Positions 6,630-12,469 of a stretch of DNA of 12,808 bases are shown in pieces; position 1 is the first letter of the stretch, and the number at the start of each line of letters is the position of its first letter. The notes under the pieces are model-generated. The model worked only from the letters and a program-made list of their open reading frames with translations, did not search any database and was not told the DNA's origin. The stretch lies in the NCBI GenBank assembly GCA_937915825.1, contig CALGGT010000105.1:1-12808 (forward strand), given 5' to 3'. The stretch is from an uncultured Eubacterium sp. (GTDB lineage: Bacteria > Bacillota > Clostridia > Lachnospirales > Lachnospiraceae). The position numbers and the translations under genes were made by a program.

Positions 6630-7385
6630 CTACTCTTCCAACAAAAACATAAGAATGGAAAGCAGGCATATCCCCGCCGTTTCCGTTCGTAAGATCCTTT
6701 TCCCCAAGGTAATCTCCTCGCCACCCATCGTCCGTACCTTCTCTACTTCTTCTTTTTCAAATCCACCTTCCGGACCAATAAAAATGCCGATTTTTTTACA
6801 ACTTCCTCCCGCTACCCGATCCGGGATCGTACCAAGAAATTCCTTAGTTTCCTTCATCGATTCGCATAATTCATAGGGAATCAAAACCAGGTCGCAACTT
6901 TCGGCTTCCTCCAACGCTTCCTGAAAGGTCATGGGAGCTTTGACCGCAGGAATCTTTCCCCGACCGCTTTGCTTCGCTGCCGACTCCGCGATCCCCTGCC
7001 ATCGGCTCACCTTATTCTTCGCCTTTTTCTCATCGATTTTCACAATGCTGCGATGGGTTTTTACCGGTACCACTTCCCCGGCTCCAAGCTCCACCGCCTT
7101 TTGCACGATCCGGTCCATCTTATCTCCCTTTGGGAGTCCTTGAAAAAGAACCACCTCCACCGGCAGTTCTCTTTTGATTTCCCGGATTTCTACAATATCC
7201 GCCCACACCTCATCTTTGTCAATCGTAGAAATCTGTGCCAGGCATTCGGTGTTCATGCTGATATTTACCATCATCCGATCTCCCGGACTCATGCGCAAAA
7301 CCCTGGAAATATGGGCAACATCCCCACCTGTGATCTGAATCTTGTCTCCAAACACCCGGTCTTGGGATACAAAAAATCTATGCAT
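6630..7385 (-). CDS. rsmE: 16S rRNA (uracil1498-N3)-methyltransferase RsmE
   Basis: RsmE is a SPOUT-class methyltransferase that makes m3U1498 in the decoding centre of 16S rRNA using SAM. It has 251 residues, a normal length. It shows an N-terminal PUA-like domain (beginning 'MHRFFVSQDRV', with 'HISRVLRMSPGD'), then 'PKGDKMDRIVQKAVELGA', and near the C-terminus the knot motifs 'IFIGPEGGFEKEEVE' and 'LGKRILRTETA'. The ATG has GAGGA about 7 bases upstream. Its start lies 2 bases after the murE stop, and the desulfurase start follows 17 bases after its own stop, so it is well inside an operon. Confidence 0.93.
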   Translation of the reverse strand: MHRFFVSQDRVFGDKIQITGGDVAHISRVLRMSPGDRMMVNISMNTECLAQISTIDKDEVWADIVEIREIKRELPVEVVLFQGLPKGDKMDRIVQKAVELGAGEVVPVKTHRSIVKIDEKKAKNKVSRWQGIAESAAKQSGRGKIPAVKAPMTFQEALEEAESCDLVLIPYELCESMKETKEFLGTIPDRVAGGSCKKIGIFIGPEGGFEKEEVEKVRTMGGEEITLGKRILRTETAGICLLSILMFLLEE

Positions 7386-7387
7386 GT

Positions 7388-8902
7388 CTATTCCTCATTT
7401 ATCTCATTTCCCTCATTTACCTTTTTTAACGCATTTAAAACCGCGGCTTTATCACTGTAAGGATAGCGAACCCCCTGTATTTCCTGATAATCCTCATGTC
7501 CTTTTCCCAGCAGCACGATAATGTCGCCTTTCTTCGCGTGTCGCACCCCATACTCCACGGCCTCTCCCCGATCCTCGATCACTACGTATTCGCAAGAACC
7601 TTTTCCCTTCTCCGCCTTCTTAAGACCTACTTCAATGTCTTTTACAATATCCTGGAATGCTTCTTTTCTTGGATTGTCCGCCGTTACAATGGCAAAATCC
7701 GCAAGCGCTCCTACCACTTCTCCCATTTCATAGCGGCGAAGTTTGCTGCGGTTTCCTCCGCATCCAAAGATTGCCACCAAACGTCCGGGATTGTATTCCA
7801 TAAGGGTTGTCAGTACGCTTTCCGTGCTAACTCCATTATGGGCGTAATCAATCAATACTGTATAGCCCCTGGTTCCGGGAACCGGCTCCACTCTTCCTGC
7901 TACCTTCACATCCTTTAACGCCTGTAAAACCGGCTCTTCGACTAGATCCAGCAACTGAGAAACCCCTAAAGCAGCTGTGGCGTTCTTAACATTAAAACGA
8001 CCGGGAAGCCCTACCACAACTTTTCCCTCGTATCGACCCTCTGTCTCAAATACCATGGAGAGGGTTCCATCCTCTTCCTGATGCGCCACCTTCCCAATCT
8101 TTAAATCCGCTTCTTCCGACTTACCGAAGGAGTAGATCTTACACGTTGCCCCTTCTATGATCTCCGCCCAATGTTCATCGTCCCGATTCACCAGGGCCAC
8201 GTCGCAATTTTTCAACAATTCCTTTTTACAGGTTAAATATTCCGCGAAATCTTCATGCTCCCCGGGTCCGATGTGATCCGGCGTAATATTGGTAAATACG
8301 CCCACGTGATAATGAATTCCTGCCACCCGTTTTAATTTATAGGCCTGGGAGCTAACCTCCATGACCAGATATTCACATCCTTCCGCCACCATATCCGCCA
8401 AAATCTTTTGCAGATCATAGGACTCCGGCGTGGTATGCTCGGAAGGAATCTTCTTCCCCTTAAAAAAGGTTCCCACCGTTCCAATCAAACCACAGGAAAA
8501 CCCTGCTTTTTCGATGATATCCCGAACCATGAAAGCCGTGGTGGTCTTCCCCTTGGTTCCGGTAATTCCGATCATCTTCATTTTTGAGGCCGGATGATCA
8601 TAGAAATTCGCCGCCATGAGGCTTAACGCAGTCCTCCCATCCTGTGCCATCACAACCGGGAATCCTTCCCGGATCCCCAAAGCCTTGTGGTCCACCTCAT
8701 GCTCCACCACCAGCGCCTTTGCTCCGGCTTTTAACGCCTGGGAAATATAGGCATGTCCATCGGTCACCGCCCCCGCCAATGCCACAAACAGGAATCCCTC
8801 CTGAACCTGACGGGAATCATATGCCAAATCTTTCACATCCACATCCACATCCCCGGATAAAACCTGATACGATACTCCTTGCAGGATTTCACGAAGTTTC
8901 AT
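7388..8902 (-). CDS. murE: MurE, UDP-MurNAc-tripeptide synthetase (meso-DAP type)
   Basis: MurE is a cytoplasmic Mur ligase that adds the third amino acid to UDP-MurNAc-L-Ala-D-Glu during peptidoglycan synthesis. The protein has 504 residues: a UDP-binding N-terminal domain, a central ATPase domain with 'GITGTKGKTTTA' (112-123), the candidate carbamylated lysine at K226/K227, and a C-terminal domain with 'DYAHNGVSTESV'. The 'DNPRKE' motif (409-414) is the specificity signature for meso-diaminopimelate rather than lysine. This predicts DAP-type peptidoglycan, as expected for clostridia. The ATG follows AAGGGAAGGA. It sits in a metabolic and translation operon, not beside mraY, murF or murD. 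A 63-base gap separates it from the HAD gene upstream. Confidence 0.93.
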   Translation of the reverse strand: MKLREILQGVSYQVLSGDVDVDVKDLAYDSRQVQEGFLFVALAGAVTDGHAYISQALKAGAKALVVEHEVDHKALGIREGFPVVMAQDGRTALSLMAANFYDHPASKMKMIGITGTKGKTTTAFMVRDIIEKAGFSCGLIGTVGTFFKGKKIPSEHTTPESYDLQKILADMVAEGCEYLVMEVSSQAYKLKRVAGIHYHVGVFTNITPDHIGPGEHEDFAEYLTCKKELLKNCDVALVNRDDEHWAEIIEGATCKIYSFGKSEEADLKIGKVAHQEEDGTLSMVFETEGRYEGKVVVGLPGRFNVKNATAALGVSQLLDLVEEPVLQALKDVKVAGRVEPVPGTRGYTVLIDYAHNGVSTESVLTTLMEYNPGRLVAIFGCGGNRSKLRRYEMGEVVGALADFAIVTADNPRKEAFQDIVKDIEVGLKKAEKGKGSCEYVVIEDRGEAVEYGVRHAKKGDIIVLLGKGHEDYQEIQGVRYPYSDKAAVLNALKKVNEGNEINEE

Positions 8903-8965
8903 AATTATCCTTCCCTTCTTTCACGTCACTTGACACGATCCTTTTGCGTAAACAAACAACCATGC

Positions 8966-9754
8966 TCATTCACCTAGCAATCCAAAGTGCTCCATGCCTT
9001 TATAAATACCATCTTCCATAACCGCCGGGGCCACGTAATCCACCTGATCAAACAGCACCGGATTCCCGCTGCCCATTGCCACGGAATGACCGGTATGCAA
9101 CAGCATAGGCAGATCGTTGGTACTATCTCCAAAGGACAACGTATCCTCCGGTAAAACATGTAAATACTCACAGATCCGGTCAATGCCGGTAGCTTTGCTG
9201 CAGGACCTGGGCACAACTTCCTTAAAGGTGGGGTCTCGATCAATAAAGTCAAAATAGAATTCCCATTTTTTCTGAAACGCTGCCATGTCCGAGGACGCGT
9301 CGTACCAAAGAGCCATTTTATCAAAGCTCGTGGTCTCTTCCCATATTTTCGTGGCATCCGCCGCCGGCTTAAAGGTAGAGTTTTCACCATAAATTTCTTT
9401 GACCACGGGCATCCATATATCTTTGCGAAAGGCAGAAACGTCCTTGCCTTCCAATACCCCGTCAATGTGATAGCGATATAAATCCTCCACCAGCTCCCGA
9501 CACATGGATTCCTCAATGGACTTGTGATAAAGAACTTCCCCCTGATATTCCACATAGGTCCCACAGCCACCGATCATACCATGAAATCCCAATTGCATGA
9601 TCGACTCCGGTATGATCAACTTGCAACGTCCGGAACAGATCAATAATAGATGGCCCTGTTTCCTTGCCATTTGCAAGGCCTTGCCAGTGCTTTCCGGCAC
9701 CACAGACTCCTTCTCGTCTAACAACGTTCCATCGATATCAAAAAACAAAACCAT
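8966..9754 (-). CDS. Cof-type HAD-IIB family phosphatase
   Basis: This 262-residue protein is of the haloacid dehalogenase superfamily, Cof/IIB subgroup: soluble Mg-dependent phosphatases acting on sugar phosphates, nucleotides or cofactors. It begins 'MVLFFDIDGTLLDE' (catalytic D6 and D8), has 'LLICSGR' (motif II, about 37-43), K188 in 'CSKATG' and 'SFGDSTNDLPML' (motif IV, about 207-218). The cap domain lies between. All catalytic residues are present, but the substrate cannot be read from sequence. Its ATG is 3 bases after the gltA stop, so the two are co-transcribed. Confidence 0.9.
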   Translation of the reverse strand: MVLFFDIDGTLLDEKESVVPESTGKALQMARKQGHLLLICSGRCKLIIPESIMQLGFHGMIGGCGTYVEYQGEVLYHKSIEESMCRELVEDLYRYHIDGVLEGKDVSAFRKDIWMPVVKEIYGENSTFKPAADATKIWEETTSFDKMALWYDASSDMAAFQKKWEFYFDFIDRDPTFKEVVPRSCSKATGIDRICEYLHVLPEDTLSFGDSTNDLPMLLHTGHSVAMGSGNPVLFDQVDYVAPAVMEDGIYKGMEHFGLLGE

Positions 9755-9757
9755 AGC

Positions 9758-11134
9758 CTACTCTCTGCCCTCCGGTTCCACAAATGTTTTGTGCTTTCCT
9801 ACGAATTTGTAAGCAGGACGGATGATCTTGCCCCGGCTTACCAATTCCTCCAAACGGTGGGCACACCATCCGGAAATACGGGCAATGGCAAAGATCGGCG
9901 TAAACATTTCTCTGGGAATATCCAGCATGGTATAAACAAATCCACTGTAATAATCTACATTGGCACAAACCGGCTTAAACAAATGACGTTTTTTCATAAG
10001 CAACCGGGCGCTGATCTTCTCTACATTTTCATAGAGCTTTAATTCTTCTTCTTTGCCCTTTACCTTCGCCAGGTGCTTGGCGTATTCCTTTAAGATCACT
10101 TCACGCGGATCCGACTCCGTATAAACGGCATGACCCATTCCGTAGATCAATCCAGAATGATCGAATGCTTCTTTGTCCAGAATTTTCGTTAAATACTCCG
10201 AAATCTCCGTTCGATTCTCCCAGTCGGATACATGTTCCTTAATGTCATCAAACATTTGCAAAACCTTTAGGTTGGCACCACCGTGGCGAGGCCCCTTTAA
10301 GGATGCGATGGACGCCGAGATCGCGGAATATGTATCGGTTCCCGAGGATGTAACCACGTGATTGGTAAAGGTCGAGTTATTCCCTCCTCCATGCTCCGCA
10401 TGTAAAACAAGGGCAATGTCCAGGGTTTTTGCCTCTAATTCCGTGAATTCCCCGTTGGGCCGTAACATTTGCAAAATATTCTCCGCAATGGATAATTCCG
10501 GCTTCGGAGAACGAATGACCAGGTTGTCATCGAATTTAAAATGACGGTAAGCATGATAGGCATAAACGGTGATCATGGGCATTTTCGCGATCAGCTGCAA
10601 GGACTGACGCAAAACGTTGGGAACGGAGATATCATCCGGATTCTCATCATAAGAGTACAACGTCAAGATGCTTTTTTGCAGCGCGTTCATTAAATTCTCA
10701 CTGGGCGCCTTCATGATCACATCACGAACAAACCCGGCCGATAACTCACTTAGGCTTCCCAGGATGTTTAAGAAACTCTGGAACTGATCTTTGTTCGGCA
10801 ATTCCCCGAATAAGAGCAAATACGTCGCTCCCTCAAACGCGTAACGACGTTTCTTAAAGCTGGCCGCCAGGTCATCCACGTTATACCCCTGATAATACAG
10901 ATGCCCGGGTCCCGGCACCTTCACGCCGTTTTCAAATTTATAACCTACCACATCGGAAATCTCCGTTAAGCCGGTTAACACACCTTTTCCATTGGAGTCT
11001 CTCAGGCCTCTTTTTACATCGTATTCCACATACAGACTGGGATCGATCTCACCGGAGATCATGCAATATTTTACTAAGTTTTCGAATTCATCGTTTAATC
11101 TGGAATCCAGATGCATTACACTCTTCTTGTCCAT
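9758..11134 (-). CDS. gltA: Citrate synthase
   Basis: Citrate synthase condenses acetyl-CoA with oxaloacetate to give citrate, here most likely for the glutamate-forming branch of an incomplete TCA cycle. I chose the ATG at 11134 (MDKKSVMHLDSRLND), giving 458 residues. It sits just after an AAAGGTAAGGA site. A longer frame depends on a TTG at 11170 with no ribosome binding site. Catalytic motifs are intact: 'LHAEHGGGNNSTF' (about 244-256), 'GPRHGGANL' (281-289), 'GMGHAVYTESDPRE' (332-345) and the catalytic Asp in 'NVDYYSG' (about 394). An N-terminal segment of ~45 residues precedes the core, as in many clostridial enzymes. It is the first gene of the operon and has a clear promoter. Confidence 0.94.
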   Translation of the reverse strand: MDKKSVMHLDSRLNDEFENLVKYCMISGEIDPSLYVEYDVKRGLRDSNGKGVLTGLTEISDVVGYKFENGVKVPGPGHLYYQGYNVDDLAASFKKRRYAFEGATYLLLFGELPNKDQFQSFLNILGSLSELSAGFVRDVIMKAPSENLMNALQKSILTLYSYDENPDDISVPNVLRQSLQLIAKMPMITVYAYHAYRHFKFDDNLVIRSPKPELSIAENILQMLRPNGEFTELEAKTLDIALVLHAEHGGGNNSTFTNHVVTSSGTDTYSAISASIASLKGPRHGGANLKVLQMFDDIKEHVSDWENRTEISEYLTKILDKEAFDHSGLIYGMGHAVYTESDPREVILKEYAKHLAKVKGKEEELKLYENVEKISARLLMKKRHLFKPVCANVDYYSGFVYTMLDIPREMFTPIFAIARISGWCAHRLEELVSRGKIIRPAYKFVGKHKTFVEPEGRE

Positions 11135-11188
11135 TCTATCCTTACCTTTCGTATTTCGTCTTTTTCTCAAAAAATTACATACATAGTT

Positions 11189-11217
11189 ACTATATCACAT
11201 TATGGGGAAAAGGTCAA
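11189..11217 (-). promoter_or_regulatory. SigA promoter of the gltA operon
   Basis: On the minus strand TTGACC and TATAGT are spaced by exactly 17 bases. Transcription would start about 45-50 bases upstream of the gltA ATG. No other equally good promoter is seen before thiI, so this probably drives gltA, the HAD gene, murE, rsmE, the desulfurase and thiI. Confidence 0.75.
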
Positions 11218-11260
11218 AGGGTGTATGTGGGAGGTGCTTGGGGTTGCTTGCTTGGTTTAT

Positions 11261-11400
11261 GCTTTTAAACGGAAATGGTTCCATTCGGGGCCCGCTCCCG
11301 CTAAAATGCGACCGTAGCAGTACAAAATTCGCGCTACGCGCTCATTAAGTGCTGACGGTCGCAAATGCCCCTTCATGGAATCCATCTCCGCTTTAAAAGC
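11261..11400. repeat. Long imperfect palindrome (about 140 bp)
   Basis: The left arm begins GCTTTTAAACGGAAATGG and the right arm ends CATCTCCGCTTTAAAAGC, its near-complement. Moving inwards, GGTTCCAT/ATGGAATCC, GGGGC/GCCCC and a perfect GCGACCGT (11308-11315) / ACGGTCGC (11355-11362) pair in register. The left arm has about 12 extra bases, and a small loop region contains CGCGCTACGCGC. Pairing may extend weakly to about 11239-11410. It could be a MITE-like remnant, a structured RNA or a replication/recombination hairpin. It lies outside the expected gltA transcript. Confidence 0.75.
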
Positions 11401-11428
11401 CCAACTCCCCGAATCAGCCCCCAGCCCC
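11400..11428 (-). other. Potential G-quadruplex motif
   Basis: On the minus strand four G-runs of 4, 5, 4 and 3 bases are separated by loops of 2, 7 and 4 bases, which satisfies the usual G3+N1-7 rule. It sits between the palindrome and the tandem repeat, about 185 bases upstream of the gltA -35 box. Folding in vivo is inference. Confidence 0.55.
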
Positions 11429-11485
11429 AGCTCTCCGAATCAACCCAATCAACCCCCAGCTCTCCGAATCAACCCAATCAACCCC
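11429..11485. repeat. 29-bp tandem repeat, two near-perfect copies plus decayed flanks
   Basis: Copies at 11429-11457 and 11458-11485 are identical over 28 bases; each starts AGCTCTCCGAATC and ends in a run of C. Further units that have diverged can be followed to the right (starting AGCTCCC near 11490 and AGCCACGC near 11520) and to the left (CTCCCCGAATCAGCCCCC near 11405). It is non-coding in all frames around it. It does not look like CRISPR, because there are no spacers. Confidence 0.8.
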
Positions 11486-11634
11486 TAAAGCTCCCTTAAC
11501 CAACCTGATTAATCCCCTTAGCCACGCAATCCTAATCCACCCCTTGGCAAACGATCTCTAACTCAGGTTCATTGCCCCATGAATAAACGAAATATACATA
11601 AAACACGGTTCGATTCCTTAATTTTAGTCAGATT

Positions 11635-11739
11635 CTAAATTGGATATAAATTAACTTGTCTAACCGCCTGTTTCCTTTTCTTCTTTTCCGAATTGGTCAG
11701 CCTCTTTTTCCACGTCATTAAGCCATAATTATCTGCCAT
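11635..11739 (-). CDS. Possible 34-residue basic protein
   Basis: A short frame with ATG, a well placed AAGGA about 9 bases upstream and a TAG stop encodes a very basic, lysine- and arginine-rich peptide. It starts MADNYGLMTWKKRL, and the Lys/Arg cluster follows at about residues 19-24. There is no signal peptide, no membrane segment and no family I recognise. It lies just downstream of the terminator that follows the toxin-antitoxin remnant, so it would need its own promoter or read-through. The good ribosome binding site and clean composition are the only support; it may be a fragment of a larger lost gene or chance. Confidence 0.35.
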   Translation of the reverse strand: MADNYGLMTWKKRLTNSEKKKRKQAVRQVNLYPI

Positions 11740-11774
11740 GGGCTGCTTCCTTTCTTCTCATGGTTTTTTCGCAA

Positions 11775-11806
11775 CGAAAAAGCACCCCGGAACCAGCCGA
11801 GATGCT
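11775..11806 (-). terminator. Rho-independent terminator after the antitoxin locus
   Basis: On the minus strand AGCATCTCGG and CCGGGGTGCT pair over 10 bp (two G-U wobbles) around a 6-base loop and are followed by TTTT. A second small hairpin with A/T arms follows at 11764-11781. It lies about 45 bases past the stop of the broken toxin and is probably the original end of the toxin-antitoxin operon. Confidence 0.7.
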
Positions 11807-11849
11807 TTGTATGCATCTTAATGATGATTATTTGATTTTAATCTGGAAT

Positions 11850-11930
11850 TTATCTTATTATATAGATAATAATATCACGAATGTCTTTCTGCGCTTCGGG
11901 AAGAATTATCAACCTGTACTCATCAGACAT
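11850..11930 (-). pseudogene. RelE/ParE-family toxin, N-terminal remnant
   Basis: An ATG at 11930 overlaps the antitoxin stop by 8 bases and is preceded by GAGGAA. The 26 codons read MSDEYRLIILPEAQKDIRDI and then a short I/Y-rich run, ending at a TAA. This is the typical start of RelE/ParE-superfamily toxins (beta-strand 'RLIILPEAQKDI', then a first helix), which are normally 85-105 residues. Nothing resembling the remaining strands or catalytic residues is seen before the terminator 45 bases on. I infer that the toxin has been inactivated by a nonsense change plus deletion. As written it cannot be an active toxin. Confidence 0.75.
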
Positions 11931-12240
11931 AAGATTGCAGGATTTCCTCCCTTAAAGATGCAAAGAATTCATCCGCAGGAACTCCTTCACCACTCTTGGC
12001 CTGTTCAAGACCACGCGCCATTTTAGCATCAAATTCCTCTTTGGTCATCTCATCAAGAGAAAGAGGTCTGTTTGCCGGAACTGACGGGCGGAAAGGGAGT
12101 CCTCTCCAAAGAATGATCTGCCTGTAAAACATATTTATTCCGCTGGATGCGGAAATGCCAAGCTGTGACAGAATCGCCTCAGCTTCTTCCTTGATCTCCG
12201 GCTCTACTCTTGCCATAACATTTGAACTTTTTACTGCCAT
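11923..12240 (-). CDS. RelB/DinJ-family antitoxin
   Basis: This 105-residue protein has an N-terminal ribbon-helix-helix domain, 'SSNVMARVEPEIKEEAEAIL' then 'LGISASSGINMFYRQIILW' (about residues 5-47). This is the DinJ/RelB arrangement that dimerises and binds the operator. An acidic tail ('LSLDEMTKEEFDAKMARG' onwards) would wrap the toxin. The ATG at 12240 is chosen because AAAGGCGG lies 8 bases upstream; a GTG at 12249 would fall inside that site. The toxin gene that overlaps its 3' end is broken, so this is an orphan antitoxin. It may now only repress its own promoter or protect against related toxins; that is inference. Confidence 0.88.
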   Translation of the reverse strand: MAVKSSNVMARVEPEIKEEAEAILSQLGISASSGINMFYRQIILWRGLPFRPSVPANRPLSLDEMTKEEFDAKMARGLEQAKSGEGVPADEFFASLREEILQSYV

Positions 12241-12266
12241 AATTGACACCGCCTTTCATTGTTCTT

Positions 12267-12295
12267 ATTATGCCACTTTGTATATCAGGCTGCAA
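12267..12295 (-). promoter_or_regulatory. Promoter of the antitoxin gene
   Basis: On the minus strand TTGCAG and CATAAT are 17 bases apart, with the -10 box about 27 bases before the antitoxin ATG. A second choice, TTGTCA with TGATAT at 17 bases, overlaps it upstream. Confidence 0.5.
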
Positions 12296-12298
12296 TAC
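12280..12298. promoter_or_regulatory. Operator-like palindrome in the antitoxin promoter
   Basis: The 19 bases fit GTATnnCAGnCTGnnATAC with perfect symmetry of the named positions. It overlaps the proposed -35 box. Ribbon-helix-helix antitoxins autorepress through such palindromes, so this is the natural candidate operator. Binding is inferred, not shown. Confidence 0.6.
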
Positions 12299-12384
12299 AT
12301 ATTATGACAATTTACAGAAAGTTCAAAATCATATCCCATACGGAATGATCTCATCAATAAAGTGTTCTTTTTGTATTTGTACGA

Positions 12385-12399
12385 ATATTGTTACAATAT
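12385..12399. promoter_or_regulatory. Inverted repeat upstream of the MgtC-family gene
   Basis: ATATTG, three bases, then CAATAT form an exact inverted repeat 12 bases upstream of the TTGACA box. The position would suit a regulator of the membrane-protein gene. I do not recognise the binding protein. Confidence 0.4.
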
Positions 12400-12411
12400 C
12401 GTCCGATTCCA

Positions 12412-12440
12412 TTGACAAAGCCGTCCAAATCTGTTATCCT
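12412..12440 (+). promoter_or_regulatory. SigA-type promoter of the MgtC-family gene
   Basis: A perfect TTGACA is followed after 17 bases by TATCCT. The start of transcription would fall only a few bases before the AAAGGAG at 12451-12457, giving a very short leader with no room for a Mg2+ riboswitch. Confidence 0.6.
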
Positions 12441-12469
12441 TATTGCAAGGAAAGGAGACAGATATCCCT

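Larger units (their letters stand above)
11218..11634. other. Gene-free, C-rich intergenic region
   Basis: Roughly 420 bases between the gltA promoter and the 34-residue frame hold no believable gene on either strand. The stretch contains, from left to right, a long imperfect palindrome, a G-quadruplex motif on the minus strand and a decaying tandem repeat. These are listed separately. From about 11560 to 11634 the sequence is AT-rich and I see nothing definite in it. Confidence 0.7.

Noticed and set aside
8903..8965. Possible promoter or terminator in the 63-base gap between the HAD gene and murE
   Set aside because: I found no stable hairpin with a T-tract and no convincing -35/-10 pair at 16-18 bases, so the gap is treated as intra-operonic.
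8974..9570. 198-codon minus-strand frame inside the HAD phosphatase gene
   Set aside because: It lies wholly within the HAD gene in another frame and is rich in Trp/Cys/Arg, without motifs; the HAD frame carries all catalytic motifs.
11111..11317. 68-codon plus-strand frame opposite the gltA start
   Set aside because: It runs antisense through the gltA start and promoter into the palindrome. It has no ribosome binding site and no recognisable domain.
11405..11550. Possible CRISPR array
   Set aside because: The units are directly adjacent with no unique spacers, and only two copies are near-identical. There are no cas genes.
11601..11625. tRNA T-arm-like string (GGTTCGATTCC)
   Set aside because: Only two base pairs of the T stem can form, and no acceptor, D or anticodon arms are found around it on either strand. 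Most likely coincidence; at best a trace of a tRNA 3' end.
11760..12026. 88-codon plus-strand frame across the terminator and toxin remnant
   Set aside because: It is antisense to the antitoxin and the RelE-like remnant, starts within a terminator hairpin and shows no family features.
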